From assembly GCA_035583355.1 (NCBI GenBank), contig DATEZQ010000002.1, positions 1 through 53,774 on the forward strand: a stretch of 53,774 nucleotides of DNA, in the 5' to 3' direction. The DNA comes from Candidatus Paceibacterota bacterium (lineage in GTDB: Bacteria > Patescibacteriota > Minisyncoccia > Phycocordibacterales > UBA6899). Positions within the stretch are counted from its first letter, which is position 1. The number at the start of each line of letters is the position of its first letter. Positions 16,359 through 23,768 of this stretch are shown here, in pieces. The translations under genes and the position numbers were made by a program. The notes below the pieces were generated by a model, which was not told the origin of the DNA, ran no database searches, and saw only the letters and a program-made list of their open reading frames with translations.

Positions 16359-16868
16359 TTAATTAGAGACGTCGTAACAAAGCTCTGTAGGAGTTGCTTG
16401 TCCCTGAGGAGTACCCGCAGTATTGTCACAGCTGATGCTTGTTCCGTTGAATGAAAATACACCAGTCTTATCAGAGTCTGACAAAAGTGCAGTATTATCA
16501 CCACGCTCAAGCTTTGCAGCAATGATGTATGAGGTCGTTGTACCACCATACACGTAGTATGTACTTGCTGTAGGATCTGTTGGAACCTTTGGAATATAGG
16601 TTGGAGAGAGCACACCAAGCTCCGTTGAAGATGCAGTGATTGCATTTACTGCATTCCTAATTGGATAAGATGAGCTTGCATCATAGTAAAGCTCAAGTGC
16701 GAGCTGGATCTGACCAACATCTGAGATGCGGCGTGCGTCACGGCTCTTTGCACGTGCAGTCGAAAGCGAAGCGAGTACCACAGATGAAAGGATACCGATG
16801 ATCGCAATAACGACGAGGAGTTCAATAAGGGTGAAACCCTTAGAACCCTTGATAAGGTTTTTTGACAT
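16359..16868 (-). CDS. Type IV pilin, PilA/PilE-like paralogue 1
   Basis: This encodes 169 residues. A short leader MSKNLIKGSKG precedes FTLIELLVVIAIIGILSSVV, a canonical pilin N-terminus with Glu5. The helix continues into RAKSRDARRISDVGQIQLALELYYDASSSYP, then a variable head with IPKVPTDPTA and two C-terminal cysteines (SISCDNT, ELCYDVSN) that can form a D-region disulphide. The two genes upstream are paralogues with nearly identical helices and divergent heads. It is the last of the three; each has its own terminator, so their levels can be set separately. Confidence 0.92.
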   Translation of the reverse strand: MSKNLIKGSKGFTLIELLVVIAIIGILSSVVLASLSTARAKSRDARRISDVGQIQLALELYYDASSSYPIRNAVNAITASSTELGVLSPTYIPKVPTDPTASTYYVYGGTTTSYIIAAKLERGDNTALLSDSDKTGVFSFNGTSISCDNTAGTPQGQATPTELCYDVSN

Positions 16869-16953
16869 ATATGTGTTTACCCGATTGGGCTTTCTTTATT
16901 ATACCCTACTTTTCATCTGCACATGCAATACATTTGCGTTACCTGTGGAAAAC

Positions 16954-16977
16954 AAAAACCACCCGAGGGTGGTTTTT
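16954..16977 (-). terminator. Terminator of second pilin gene
   Basis: AAAAACCACCC-GA-GGGTGGTTTTT. Confidence 0.85.
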
Positions 16978-16979
16978 GC

Positions 16980-17507
16980 TTATGGCGCAAGATCGTAACA
17001 CGCTTCAGTGCCAGAATTAAGGTTACACCTGCTCCCCCTTCCGAAGAAAACAGTATTTGCTGTGTCCCCATCGGTCGCCAGAGGTGCGCTTGAACTCGCG
17101 TTGATCTCAAGATCAGCACCGAGAAGATAGGCAGTGGCACTTACTGACCCCGTACAAGTTGTATCACCCCTTGCAGCGAGTGCACAGTAATAATATGAGT
17201 TACTACCTGGATCATCGGGAATATTCGGGATGTAACTTGGCTTAAGATAACCAATACCTGTCGCAGGAACTGTCGTCCATGTCTGAAGTCCTGCAATCGT
17301 AGGATAAGTTGAACTTGCATCATAATACATCTCGAGCGCGAGCTGGAGCTGCCCCATATCAGATATGCGACGTGCGTCACGGCTCTTTGCACGTGCGCTT
17401 GAAAGCGAGGCGAGTACCACAGAAGAGAGAATACCGATGATTGCGATAACCACAAGAAGTTCAATAAGAGTGAAACCCTTCGATCCCTTAACAGAATGTG
17501 TAGACAT
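16980..17507 (-). CDS. Type IV pilin paralogue 2
   Basis: This encodes 175 residues. MSTHSVKGSKG is followed by the same FTLIELLVVIAIIGILSSVV helix as its neighbours and RAKSRDARRISDMGQLQLALEMYYDASSTYP. The head has IPNIPDDPGSNSYYYCALAARGDTTC and the C-terminal RCNLNSGTEACYDLAP, so two cysteine pairs are possible, one more than in paralogue 1. The YYYCALA region matches the YYFCPMA region of paralogue 3. It lies between two terminators, so it is probably expressed as its own unit or by readthrough. Confidence 0.92.
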   Translation of the reverse strand: MSTHSVKGSKGFTLIELLVVIAIIGILSSVVLASLSSARAKSRDARRISDMGQLQLALEMYYDASSTYPTIAGLQTWTTVPATGIGYLKPSYIPNIPDDPGSNSYYYCALAARGDTTCTGSVSATAYLLGADLEINASSSAPLATDGDTANTVFFGRGSRCNLNSGTEACYDLAP

Positions 17508-17632
17508 AGAGTATATTTGTTAGCCGTTGGCTCAACCCATTATACACTAAAAATTAACAAAAACATTACAAACAAATTTAAGTGTAACAGCAACGATAAT
17601 ATGATATCCAACAACAAGCGAAGAATATAAAA

Positions 17633-17651
17633 ACCATCCCCATGGGATGGT
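17633..17651 (-). terminator. Terminator of third pilin gene
   Basis: ACCATCCC-CAT-GGGATGGT; the minus-strand exit side is TTTTATATT, so it is a weak terminator. Confidence 0.65.
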
Positions 17652-17663
17652 AATTATTTGACG

Positions 17664-18221
17664 CTAGTTTGCAATATCGTAACAGGTTTCTGTACCTCCT
17701 GGCTGCTGAGTACCCGACGTAGTACATGTTGCTCCTACTCCGTAGAAGACTGTACCTACAGTTAAGTCAGCATCCGTTGTAAGCGCAGCATTATCAGTGC
17801 GCTCAAGGTTTGCACCGAGTGCATATGCGAGTACGGTACCAGAAGTACCACTACACGTTGAAGCGCCCTTTGCTGCCATAGGACAGAAGTAATAGTTTGC
17901 CGCTGCCGTTGGATCTGAAGGAACCTTTGGAATATATGCAGGGGATGTGCTTCCAACGCCAGCTGTAGGAACCGCTGCGCTTGTCCACGACTGGAGACCG
18001 CCAGCATTGAATGGATAAGATGAGTTTGCATCGAAGTAAAGCTCGAGCGCAAGCTGAATCTGACCAAGATCCGAGACGCGACGAGCATCACGACTCTTTG
18101 CACGAGCGGTCGAGAGCGAAGCGAGCACCACCGATGAGAGAATACCGATGATTGCAATAACCACAAGCAATTCAATGAGCGTAAAACCTTTTGACTGCTT
18201 TTTTAATGATGTATATGACAT
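17664..18221 (-). CDS. Type IV pilin paralogue 3
   Basis: This encodes 185 residues, the first transcribed of the three pilins. After MSYTSLKKQSKG comes FTLIELLVVIAIIGILSSVV and RAKSRDARRVSDLGQIQLALELYFDANSSYP. The head carries IPKVPSDPTAAANYYFCPMAAKGASTC and ends ETCYDIAN. As the promoter-proximal member it may be the major pilin. A TATACT box lies at 18260-18265, about 38 bases before the ATG. The upstream gene-free region (18222-18859) contains large inverted repeats. Confidence 0.92.
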   Translation of the reverse strand: MSYTSLKKQSKGFTLIELLVVIAIIGILSSVVLASLSTARAKSRDARRVSDLGQIQLALELYFDANSSYPFNAGGLQSWTSAAVPTAGVGSTSPAYIPKVPSDPTAAANYYFCPMAAKGASTCSGTSGTVLAYALGANLERTDNAALTTDADLTVGTVFYGVGATCTTSGTQQPGGTETCYDIAN

Positions 18222-18303
18222 AAACTATTAATTACTAGTCCCGTAATTGGGTTATCTAAAGTATAGCATACTATACTAACTTATAGTATTGCTATCCCCT
18301 CCC

Positions 18304-18597
18304 CTGTGGATAACTTTGACCTCGCAAGCTCGGCACCAGGCAAAGTTGCCCGATAGAGACGCCCGTCAACTCACATCCATTTATCATGAATGAAGACATC
18401 CATGATAAATGGTGTGGTTCCTGGCCGGACTCGCGACCTCAAAGATTCGGTATCGCTCCGCCTCGTTCGGCGGAAAATGCTCCGCATTTTCTTTTTCGCC
18501 TCACGCACCGCGCGCCAAATCAACTCAAGCCGTCGCTCCGCTCCGTCTCTCACGGGTAACTCCCCCTCACGAAGCAATGGCAAAGTTATCCCACAAT
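18304..18597. other. Gene-free region with long inverted repeat and hairpin
   Basis: TGTGGATAACTTTG near 18305-18318 is matched by the inverted CAAAGTTATCCCACA near 18583-18597, so the ends of this block could pair across about 290 nt. Inside are a perfect 12-bp inverted repeat (CCATTTATCATG and CATGATAAATGG, 18377-18412) and a hairpin GAAAATG-CTCC-GCATTTTC. The stretch 18417-18455 looks like a degraded tRNA 3' part. I see no gene; both ORF strands here are arginine/serine-rich and unlike a protein. Confidence 0.55.
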
Positions 18598-18624
18598 TTC
18601 TCTCGTCGCAAACAATGAAACACT

Positions 18625-18690
18625 GAGGATTTTTCGTGTCAGCGCATAGCTCTGGAGGGCGACGAATCAGACTCGAAAACGCAAGGAACG
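18625..18690 (-). repeat. Degenerate partial copy of structured family S (S-D)
   Basis: GAGGATTTTTC.GTG, then GCTCTGGAGGGCGACGAATC, aligns to the left half of S-C (GAGGATTTTTCCGTG, CGCTGGAGCCTGACGAC). The right arm that would close the stem is not evident, so it looks truncated. Confidence 0.4.
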
Positions 18691-18700
18691 ACATATGAAA

Positions 18701-18801
18701 CCGCGAGGATTTTTCCGTGCGGTTGCCTCGCTGGAGCCTGACGACGTACAAGTGTACGGCGAAGGCGAAGCGTGAGGCAACCCCGCGGAAAAAGACCGCG
18801 G
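18701..18801 (-). ncRNA. Structured element family S, copy S-C (3' of pilC)
   Basis: P1 is CCGCG..TTTTTCCG (18701-18717) with CGGAAAAA.CCGCGG (18785-18801), P2 is GGTTGCCTC (18721-18729) with GAGGCAACC (18774-18782), then GCC/GGC and the tip GTAC-AAGT-GTAC. The loop segment GGTTGCC..GCTGGAG is shared with S-B. It is 19 bases past the inverted copy of the pilC 3' end. The AAAAA arm gives a T-run when read on the minus strand. Confidence 0.7.
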
Positions 18802-18819
18802 CCTCTTGTACGCTGGTGA

Positions 18820-18874
18820 ACCTCTTCATTCTAAAGAAAAAAGCCCGAGGGCTTTTTCTTTAGAATGAAGAGGT
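18820..18874 (-). terminator. Terminator of pilC nested in an inverted copy of its 3' end
   Basis: On the minus strand AAAAAGCCC-TC-GGGCTTTTTT is a compact terminator. The stem then continues outward for 17 more pairs, because 18820-18836 is the reverse complement of 18858-18874, the last five codons and stop of pilC. The total is about 26 bp with one bulged base. Confidence 0.85.
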
Positions 18875-20071
18875 GATGTCATAAATCGGCATAAGGACAG
18901 AGGTCAAGAGTCCCCCCACACCAAGTCCAAGCATCACAATCATCGCCGGCTCAATAAGTCCCACCAACGTATCAACAGCATTGTCGACTTCACGCTTGTA
19001 GAACTTCGCAAGTGTTTCAAGGATATTCCCGACTTCACCAGTCTCCTCTCCCACACGCACCATTTGCACCATCACCTGAGGAATGAGTGCAGAACGTCCA
19101 AGTGCACCCGAAAGCGCAACACCGGTACGCACATCTTGTGCTGCAGTAAGCATCGCTTGACGATAGAGCTCGTTATCCACCACTTCTGCAGAAATCTCAA
19201 CCGCACGAACCATTGGCACACCTGAAGTGACCATCGTATTGATGTTATCACAAATACGAGAGAGATAGAGCTTGCGATAGAGATCCCCTACATACGGAAC
19301 CTGCAATGCGATGTTTGCATACACTTCTTTCCCTTCTCGCGACTGACCATAACGGAATGCGAAGAACACACCCACCGCAAGAATAGCGGCAAAGAACAGT
19401 CCGTAGTTGATCAAGAAATTCGAAGCTCCAATAACGAAGCGAGTATATATAGGCAACTCCTTCCCTGTCTCAACAATGATTGCAGAAAGCTTTGGAATAA
19501 CCACCACAAGCATAAGCACCATGACGGATGCGAAAACGACAATAACGAAGGCTGGATACACAAGTGCTTTCTTCGTCTTTGTGACGAGTTCATAGGTACG
19601 ATCGAGATAATCTGCGAGATATTCAAACGTCTTTGAAAGATTACCTGACTCCTCACCTGCACGCACCATGTTCGTATAGAATGGTGTAAATACATCAGGA
19701 TATTTCGACATTGCGGCAGCAAGCGTTGAGCCTGCGCGAAGATCTTCGGAAATAGACTCGAGACGATGACGCAATGCAACATTCTCAGTTTCACCCGCAA
19801 GAAGTTGGAAGACGCGCAAGGCAGGAACCTGTGCAAGAAAAAGTGTCGAAATCTGTCGCGACAAAATAACAATATCCTTATACTTTACATGCTCCTCGAA
19901 GAAAGAGATTTTCTTCATCCAGGCAGGCTGCACGCCCACCTCTGTGACATTCATGACGACTAATCCACGACGCTGTAGTGCAGCAATTGCAAGGTCTTTG
20001 CTTGCTGCATCTACCTCACCGCGACGCTCTTGCCCTGAGCTTTGTTCAATGGCGACATACCGAAATTGCAT
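18860..20071 (-). CDS. pilC: Type IV pilus inner-membrane platform protein PilC (cluster 1)
   Basis: This encodes 403 residues with two GspF domains. Each has the family signature: RAGEESGNLSKTFEYLADYLDR (first) and RVGEETGEVGNILETLAKFYKREVD (second). Membrane helices follow each domain (ALVYPAFVIVVFASVMVLMLVVVIP, YGLFFAAILAVGVFFAF) and one ends the protein (IEPAMIVMLGLGVGGLLTSVLMP). PilC links the ATPases to pilus assembly. The ATG at 20071 was chosen over an in-frame start ten codons upstream because MQFRYVAIEQ aligns with other PilC starts and TACAAT at 20078-20083 lies six bases before it. Confidence 0.95.
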   Translation of the reverse strand: MQFRYVAIEQSSGQERRGEVDAASKDLAIAALQRRGLVVMNVTEVGVQPAWMKKISFFEEHVKYKDIVILSRQISTLFLAQVPALRVFQLLAGETENVALRHRLESISEDLRAGSTLAAAMSKYPDVFTPFYTNMVRAGEESGNLSKTFEYLADYLDRTYELVTKTKKALVYPAFVIVVFASVMVLMLVVVIPKLSAIIVETGKELPIYTRFVIGASNFLINYGLFFAAILAVGVFFAFRYGQSREGKEVYANIALQVPYVGDLYRKLYLSRICDNINTMVTSGVPMVRAVEISAEVVDNELYRQAMLTAAQDVRTGVALSGALGRSALIPQVMVQMVRVGEETGEVGNILETLAKFYKREVDNAVDTLVGLIEPAMIVMLGLGVGGLLTSVLMPIYDITSSF

Positions 20072-20077
20072 GAGTAT

Positions 20078-20083
20078 ATTGTA
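20078..20083 (-). promoter_or_regulatory. -10 box, leaderless start of pilC
   Basis: TACAAT on the minus strand, 6 bases before the ATG at 20071. Confidence 0.5.
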
Positions 20084-20102
20084 ACATGGAATATGATGCA
20101 CA

Positions 20103-20132
20103 AGTCATGAGTCATGCGTCATGAGTCATGAG
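20103..20132. repeat. CATGAGTCATG repeat arm, copy 1
   Basis: Thirty bases (AGTCATGAGTCATGCGTCAT, then GAGTCATGAG) are identical to 21840-21869. They are built from CATGAGT and CATGCGT units. Here only one arm is present, upstream of pilC. Confidence 0.75.
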
Positions 20133-20188
20133 AAATACGCAAAAATATGGATATTTATTTTAGAGTTTCCAACATACGAGCCAGCAAA

Positions 20189-20312
20189 AAACCTCAGATT
20201 TTGGATGCAGGTTGCCATGCTGGAGGCATGCGAACTCTAGCGAGCCGTAGGTGTTCTACGGTGAGCGAGTCGCATGCCAAAGCATAGCAAGATGCGCCAA
20301 AATATGAGGTTT
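20189..20312 (-). ncRNA. Structured element family S, copy S-B (3' of pilT)
   Basis: P1 pairs AAACCTCAGATTTTGG (20189-20204) with CCAAAATATGAGGTTT (20297-20312), P2 is TTGCCATGCT with AGCATAGCAA, P3 is GGCATGCG with CGCATGCC, and the tip is CCGTAG-GTGTT-CTACGG. On the minus strand it starts directly after the pilT stop (20313-20315) and ends in TTTTTT, so it can work as a terminator with an elaborate loop. Confidence 0.8.
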
Positions 20313-21380
20313 CTACAGCAATCGTTCCAAAGACCTAGGGTTTTGTGAGTGCATGTAGGCTACATCCGCCGACACCTCCCCTGCTTTCACTAATCCTGCA
20401 AGAATTCTATTCATATCAATCATGCCGAGCTCAGATCCTGTCTCAATGATCATCGGGATTTCGTGCGTGCGTCGCTCACGAATAAGATTCGCGACCGCAT
20501 TGTTGTTAATTAAAAGCTCATATGCGGGGACAAGACCTCCTGAAATTCTTGGAATGAGTCGTTGTGAGAAAATGCCTGCGAGCGATCCAGCGAGCTGAAC
20601 ACGAATCTGATCTTGCTGGCCTGCAGGGAATGAGTCGATGATGCGATCGATCGTCTGAGAAGCATTGTTTGTATGGAGCGTCGAGAGAACTAAGTGACCC
20701 GTTTCAGCTGCAGTCACTGCTGCTGAAATCGTCTCAAGCCCTCGCATCTCACCAATAAGAATGACATTCACATCTTCACGCAGACATGATCGAAGTGCAA
20801 CATTAAAATCATCGGTATCAAAGTGCACTTCACGCTGCGAAATCATTGAGCGATCTGCCTGAAAAACATACTCAATAGGATCTTCAATCGTCACAATGTT
20901 TTCTGCTCGATCGCGATTGATCATTTCAACCATTGCAGCAAGTGTTGTCGACTTACCTTGTCCGACAGGACCGACGCAAAGGAAGAATCCCTGCTTGCGC
21001 TTTGTAAAGAGCTCCAACACCGGAGGGAGACCGAGCTCATGAATAGTCTTCACCTTTTGAGGAACCAAACGGAGTGCGATACCCACTGTACCGCGCTGGA
21101 AAAATGCATTACCACGAAAACGTGCTTCTGAACCAAACGAGAATGAGAAGTCAGACTCCTTTGCCGTGAGAAAGCGCTTCATACCCGCCTCATCAAGAAG
21201 CTCTTGCACGACTGCACGCGTATCATCAGGAGTAAGTGCAGGATACTTCACCAGTGGCACCAACACTCGTGCAACACGAATAGTAGGAGAACGACCCACT
21301 GCAAAGTGGAGATCCGAAGCACCCTCACGAATGACCGTAAGAATAAGTTCCTCAATATATTTACGATAATCTTGAATCAT
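20313..21380 (-). CDS. pilT: Pilus retraction ATPase PilT
   Basis: This encodes 355 residues, the PilT size. The N-terminal PAS-like domain has GASDLHFAVGRSPTIR. The motor domain has Walker A GPVGQGKSTT, the Asp box IVTIEDPIEYVF, Walker B VILIGEMRGLET and the His box TGHLVLSTLHTNNASQTI, ending with the AGSLAGIFSQRLIPR helix. PilT powers depolymerisation of the pilus, needed for twitching and DNA uptake. It lies between pilC and a receiver gene that starts 9 bases upstream, so the receiver and pilT share a transcript. Only cluster 1 has a PilT. Confidence 0.96.
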   Translation of the reverse strand: MIQDYRKYIEELILTVIREGASDLHFAVGRSPTIRVARVLVPLVKYPALTPDDTRAVVQELLDEAGMKRFLTAKESDFSFSFGSEARFRGNAFFQRGTVGIALRLVPQKVKTIHELGLPPVLELFTKRKQGFFLCVGPVGQGKSTTLAAMVEMINRDRAENIVTIEDPIEYVFQADRSMISQREVHFDTDDFNVALRSCLREDVNVILIGEMRGLETISAAVTAAETGHLVLSTLHTNNASQTIDRIIDSFPAGQQDQIRVQLAGSLAGIFSQRLIPRISGGLVPAYELLINNNAVANLIRERRTHEIPMIIETGSELGMIDMNRILAGLVKAGEVSADVAYMHSQNPRSLERLL

Positions 21381-21389
21381 ATATTTATA

Positions 21390-21812
21390 TTATTGTGTTA
21401 CGGTCGCATTTCCAGAGACTTTTCTGGCTTGTGCCTCCTTATAAATTTGACTTACTCGAGCAACCACCTCCGAAGGAGTAGAGGTCGCTTTTACGATATA
21501 ACCCAATGCGCCCAATTTCACCGCACGCTCGATATCTTCTTCCTCTCCAAGATTCGAAAGCACAACAATCACTGCCTCGGGAGCAAGCTGCTCTGCGCGC
21601 ACCGACTCCAAGAATTGAAACCCATCGATACCGGGCATTACCAGATCGGTTACGATAATTTCAGGTCTATTACCTGAACGTAACTGCTCAAGTGCTTCCT
21701 TAGGGTTTGATTTCGCTACAACCTGATATCCCGACATAGAAAAACGCTGGGAATACATATCGAGCAAAAAACCATCATCTTCTACAAGATAGAGTGTGAT
21801 TGAATCAGACAT
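21390..21812 (-). CDS. Stand-alone receiver-domain protein
   Basis: This encodes 140 residues made of a single CheY-like receiver: acidic pocket VEDD near residue 11, phospho-acceptor Asp in IIVTDLVMPG (about 56), Ser in VVLSNLG (about 86) and Lys in YIVKAT (about 108). There is no output domain; the C-terminal 20 residues are a basic tail. It begins the transcript with pilT, which suggests control of pilus retraction, as PilG and PilH do elsewhere; this is inference. TATAAT at 21819-21824 ends six bases before the ATG. Confidence 0.9.
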   Translation of the reverse strand: MSDSITLYLVEDDGFLLDMYSQRFSMSGYQVVAKSNPKEALEQLRSGNRPEIIVTDLVMPGIDGFQFLESVRAEQLAPEAVIVVLSNLGEEEDIERAVKLGALGYIVKATSTPSEVVARVSQIYKEAQARKVSGNATVTQ

Positions 21813-21818
21813 GCGTTA

Positions 21819-21824
21819 ATTATA
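21819..21824 (-). promoter_or_regulatory. -10 box, leaderless start of receiver-pilT operon
   Basis: A perfect TATAAT on the minus strand, 6 bases before the ATG at 21812. Confidence 0.6.
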
Positions 21825-21839
21825 TCATGCTAAATTCAA

Positions 21840-21942
21840 AGTCATGAGTCATGCGTCATGAGTCATGAGAAAAAAGCAAAATACACAGCATAATACTGTG
21901 TATTTTTGAGCGCCCTCATGACTCATGACGCATGACTCATGC
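21840..21942 (-). repeat. CATGAGTCATG inverted repeat around a terminator (3' of pilB)
   Basis: Arms of 27 bases (starting CATGAGTCATGCGTCATGAG at 21843 and its reverse complement ending near 21942) enclose a terminator-like hairpin, AATACACAG-CATAATA-CTGTGTATTTTT (21880-21907). One arm recurs at 20103-20132. On the minus strand it lies 1 base after the pilB stop (21943), so it is the pilB 3' end structure. Confidence 0.8.
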
Positions 21943-23670
21943 CTAAATTATATTGTTGATTTCTTCAAACGGAATCACTCCCTGAAATGCCTTTATGAGC
22001 GCATCATCTTTCATGGTAATCATGCCCTTTCGACGTGCGATATCATAAATTGCCTGCTCTTCCGGCTTAGTCAAAATGACATGTTCGATATCCTTATCAA
22101 GTCGCAAAAATTCGAACACAGGAATACGACCCTTCGTACCCGTCGGACATGCCGCAGAAGGCGTCGCATTATACACATAACTAGGTATGGTGATCTGCGC
22201 GCGAATCTCAGCAGGAAGATCAGCAAACTGTTTTTCTGCCATAATACGCTGACTTTCGGTCATTGGAAGCGCAGTCTTGCCATCATCACAGAGCGTACGC
22301 AAGAGGCGCTGTCCGACCACCAACGCGAGCGTTGGTGCAATCAAATATGGATCGACGCCCATGTCGATAAGGCGAGGAATAGCTCCTGCTGCCGTATTGG
22401 TGTGGAGCGTTGAGAAGACAAGGTGACCAGTAAGTGCTGCTTGAATAGCAAGCTGCGCAGTCTCCTTGTCGCGAATTTCTCCAACCATGATAATGTCTGG
22501 GTCTTGGCGCAATATGGAACGAAGACCATTTGCAAAAGTATATCCGATCTCGGGTCGCACCTGTGATTGCGAAACGCCTTGCATGCTATATTCGACTGGA
22601 TCTTCAAGCGAAACAACATTATATTTCTCACGATCAAGCTCCCCAAGCATCGTATAGAGCGTCGTTGTCTTACCTGAACCGGTTGGACCCGTTACAAGGA
22701 TAAGTCCATATGGCATCGCAAGCACATTGCGCAGTTCATTCTCTCTGGTTTTATCTAGGCCGATTTGATCAAGGGGACGAATACCACGCGAGGAATCAAG
22801 AATACGCATCACAACCTTCTCTCCGAAATATGCTGGGAATGTCGAAACACGGAAGTCGACACGTCGATCATCCATTTTCACAGAGAAACGTCCGTCTTGC
22901 GGTTTGCGTTTCTCATCAAGCTTAAGCTGAGCCAAAATCTTAATACGTGCAACAACAGCGCTATGGATATTCGTTGGAAGAATGATTGATGTATACATTG
23001 CACCATCAACACGAAAACGCACGCGCACACGCTCCCCCATGTGCTCGATATGCACGTCAGACGCATTCCCCTCCACCGCATGACGCAAAAGCACGGCAAC
23101 AATCTTTGTCACTGGAGCTTCCTCAACAATCTTTTCTTCTCCTTCACCTCCTCCCACGCCCTCTTCTGCAGCACTGCCTGATGAAAATTCAACTCCCTCC
23201 GTTTTCTCCATGTCGAGCTCTGAGAGCGCCTTGGTCACTTCACCCGTAAGATTCTTATACTGCTCAACGACGGTATTGAAATCCGGCTGAGTAATCACGT
23301 ATAGACGGAATGGCATCCCAAGCTTTGCAGCAATGAACTGCACCGCATCACGTGCTTGCGTGAAATCAGGATCCACGATACCAACCTCAAGCACTGAATC
23401 AACCACCGCAAGCGGGACGACAAAATAGTGTCTCGCTGACTCCTCAGGGATGTCTCGCAGGACACTAACTGGAACCTTTATGTCGCCGAGGATACGAAAC
23501 TCAAGGCCATAATACTCAGCCTTCAGCGCGAGCACCTGTTCTTGCGTCATGCCTCCACGGGCGAGCACCTCGTCGAGGCCACCCTTGGTGCGTTCAGACT
23601 CTTGCGTCAGCTCAGGAATGATTGTTTCCTCGATGATTTGTTTCTGTGAGAGAAATTGCAGAAAACTCAT
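21943..23670 (-). CDS. pilB: Pilus extension ATPase PilB (cluster 1)
   Basis: This encodes 575 residues. The N-terminal 160 residues resemble the MshEN/GspE N-domain, followed by a Glu-rich linker (EEGVGGGEGEEKIVEEAP). The motor has Walker A GPTGSGKTTT, Asp box VVSLEDPVEY, Walker B DIIMVGEIRDKET and the His box GHLVFSTLHTNTA. The zinc site of the family (CxxC and CxxC) is mostly lost: only LCDDG and ACPTG remain, so the metal site is probably absent, unlike the second PilB (43752-45461), which keeps CTTC and CKVC. TATAAT lies nine bases before the ATG. It provides pilus polymerisation for cluster 1. Confidence 0.96.
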   Translation of the reverse strand: MSFLQFLSQKQIIEETIIPELTQESERTKGGLDEVLARGGMTQEQVLALKAEYYGLEFRILGDIKVPVSVLRDIPEESARHYFVVPLAVVDSVLEVGIVDPDFTQARDAVQFIAAKLGMPFRLYVITQPDFNTVVEQYKNLTGEVTKALSELDMEKTEGVEFSSGSAAEEGVGGGEGEEKIVEEAPVTKIVAVLLRHAVEGNASDVHIEHMGERVRVRFRVDGAMYTSIILPTNIHSAVVARIKILAQLKLDEKRKPQDGRFSVKMDDRRVDFRVSTFPAYFGEKVVMRILDSSRGIRPLDQIGLDKTRENELRNVLAMPYGLILVTGPTGSGKTTTLYTMLGELDREKYNVVSLEDPVEYSMQGVSQSQVRPEIGYTFANGLRSILRQDPDIIMVGEIRDKETAQLAIQAALTGHLVFSTLHTNTAAGAIPRLIDMGVDPYLIAPTLALVVGQRLLRTLCDDGKTALPMTESQRIMAEKQFADLPAEIRAQITIPSYVYNATPSAACPTGTKGRIPVFEFLRLDKDIEHVILTKPEEQAIYDIARRKGMITMKDDALIKAFQGVIPFEEINNII

Positions 23671-23733
23671 ACTATGAATATTATATCACAACAAAACCTG
23701 ATTCTCGTAAAATATTTTCATCATGCAAAGCAA

Positions 23734-23756
23734 AAACCGAGGTGAACCTCGGTTTG
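23734..23756 (-). terminator. Terminator of receiver gene at 23769
   Basis: AAACCGAGG-TGAA-CCTCGGTTT; on the minus strand the exit side is TTTTTGCTTTG. Confidence 0.8.
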
Positions 23757-23768
23757 TTGAAGAGAGTC

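Noticed and set aside
18371-18829. A 152-residue minus-strand ORF and plus-strand ORFs at 18390-18626
   Set aside because: The composition is Arg/Ser-rich and follows inverted repeats and structured element S-C; no start signal and no family resemblance.
20103-21942. A CRISPR array from the CATGAGTCATG repeats, or from the 52.5-52.9 kb repeats
   Set aside because: There are only three copies, two of them inverted, with no regular spacers; the 52 kb tract is coding. No cas1 or effector genes are near, and the PaaX/Cas2-like gene alone does not make a CRISPR system.
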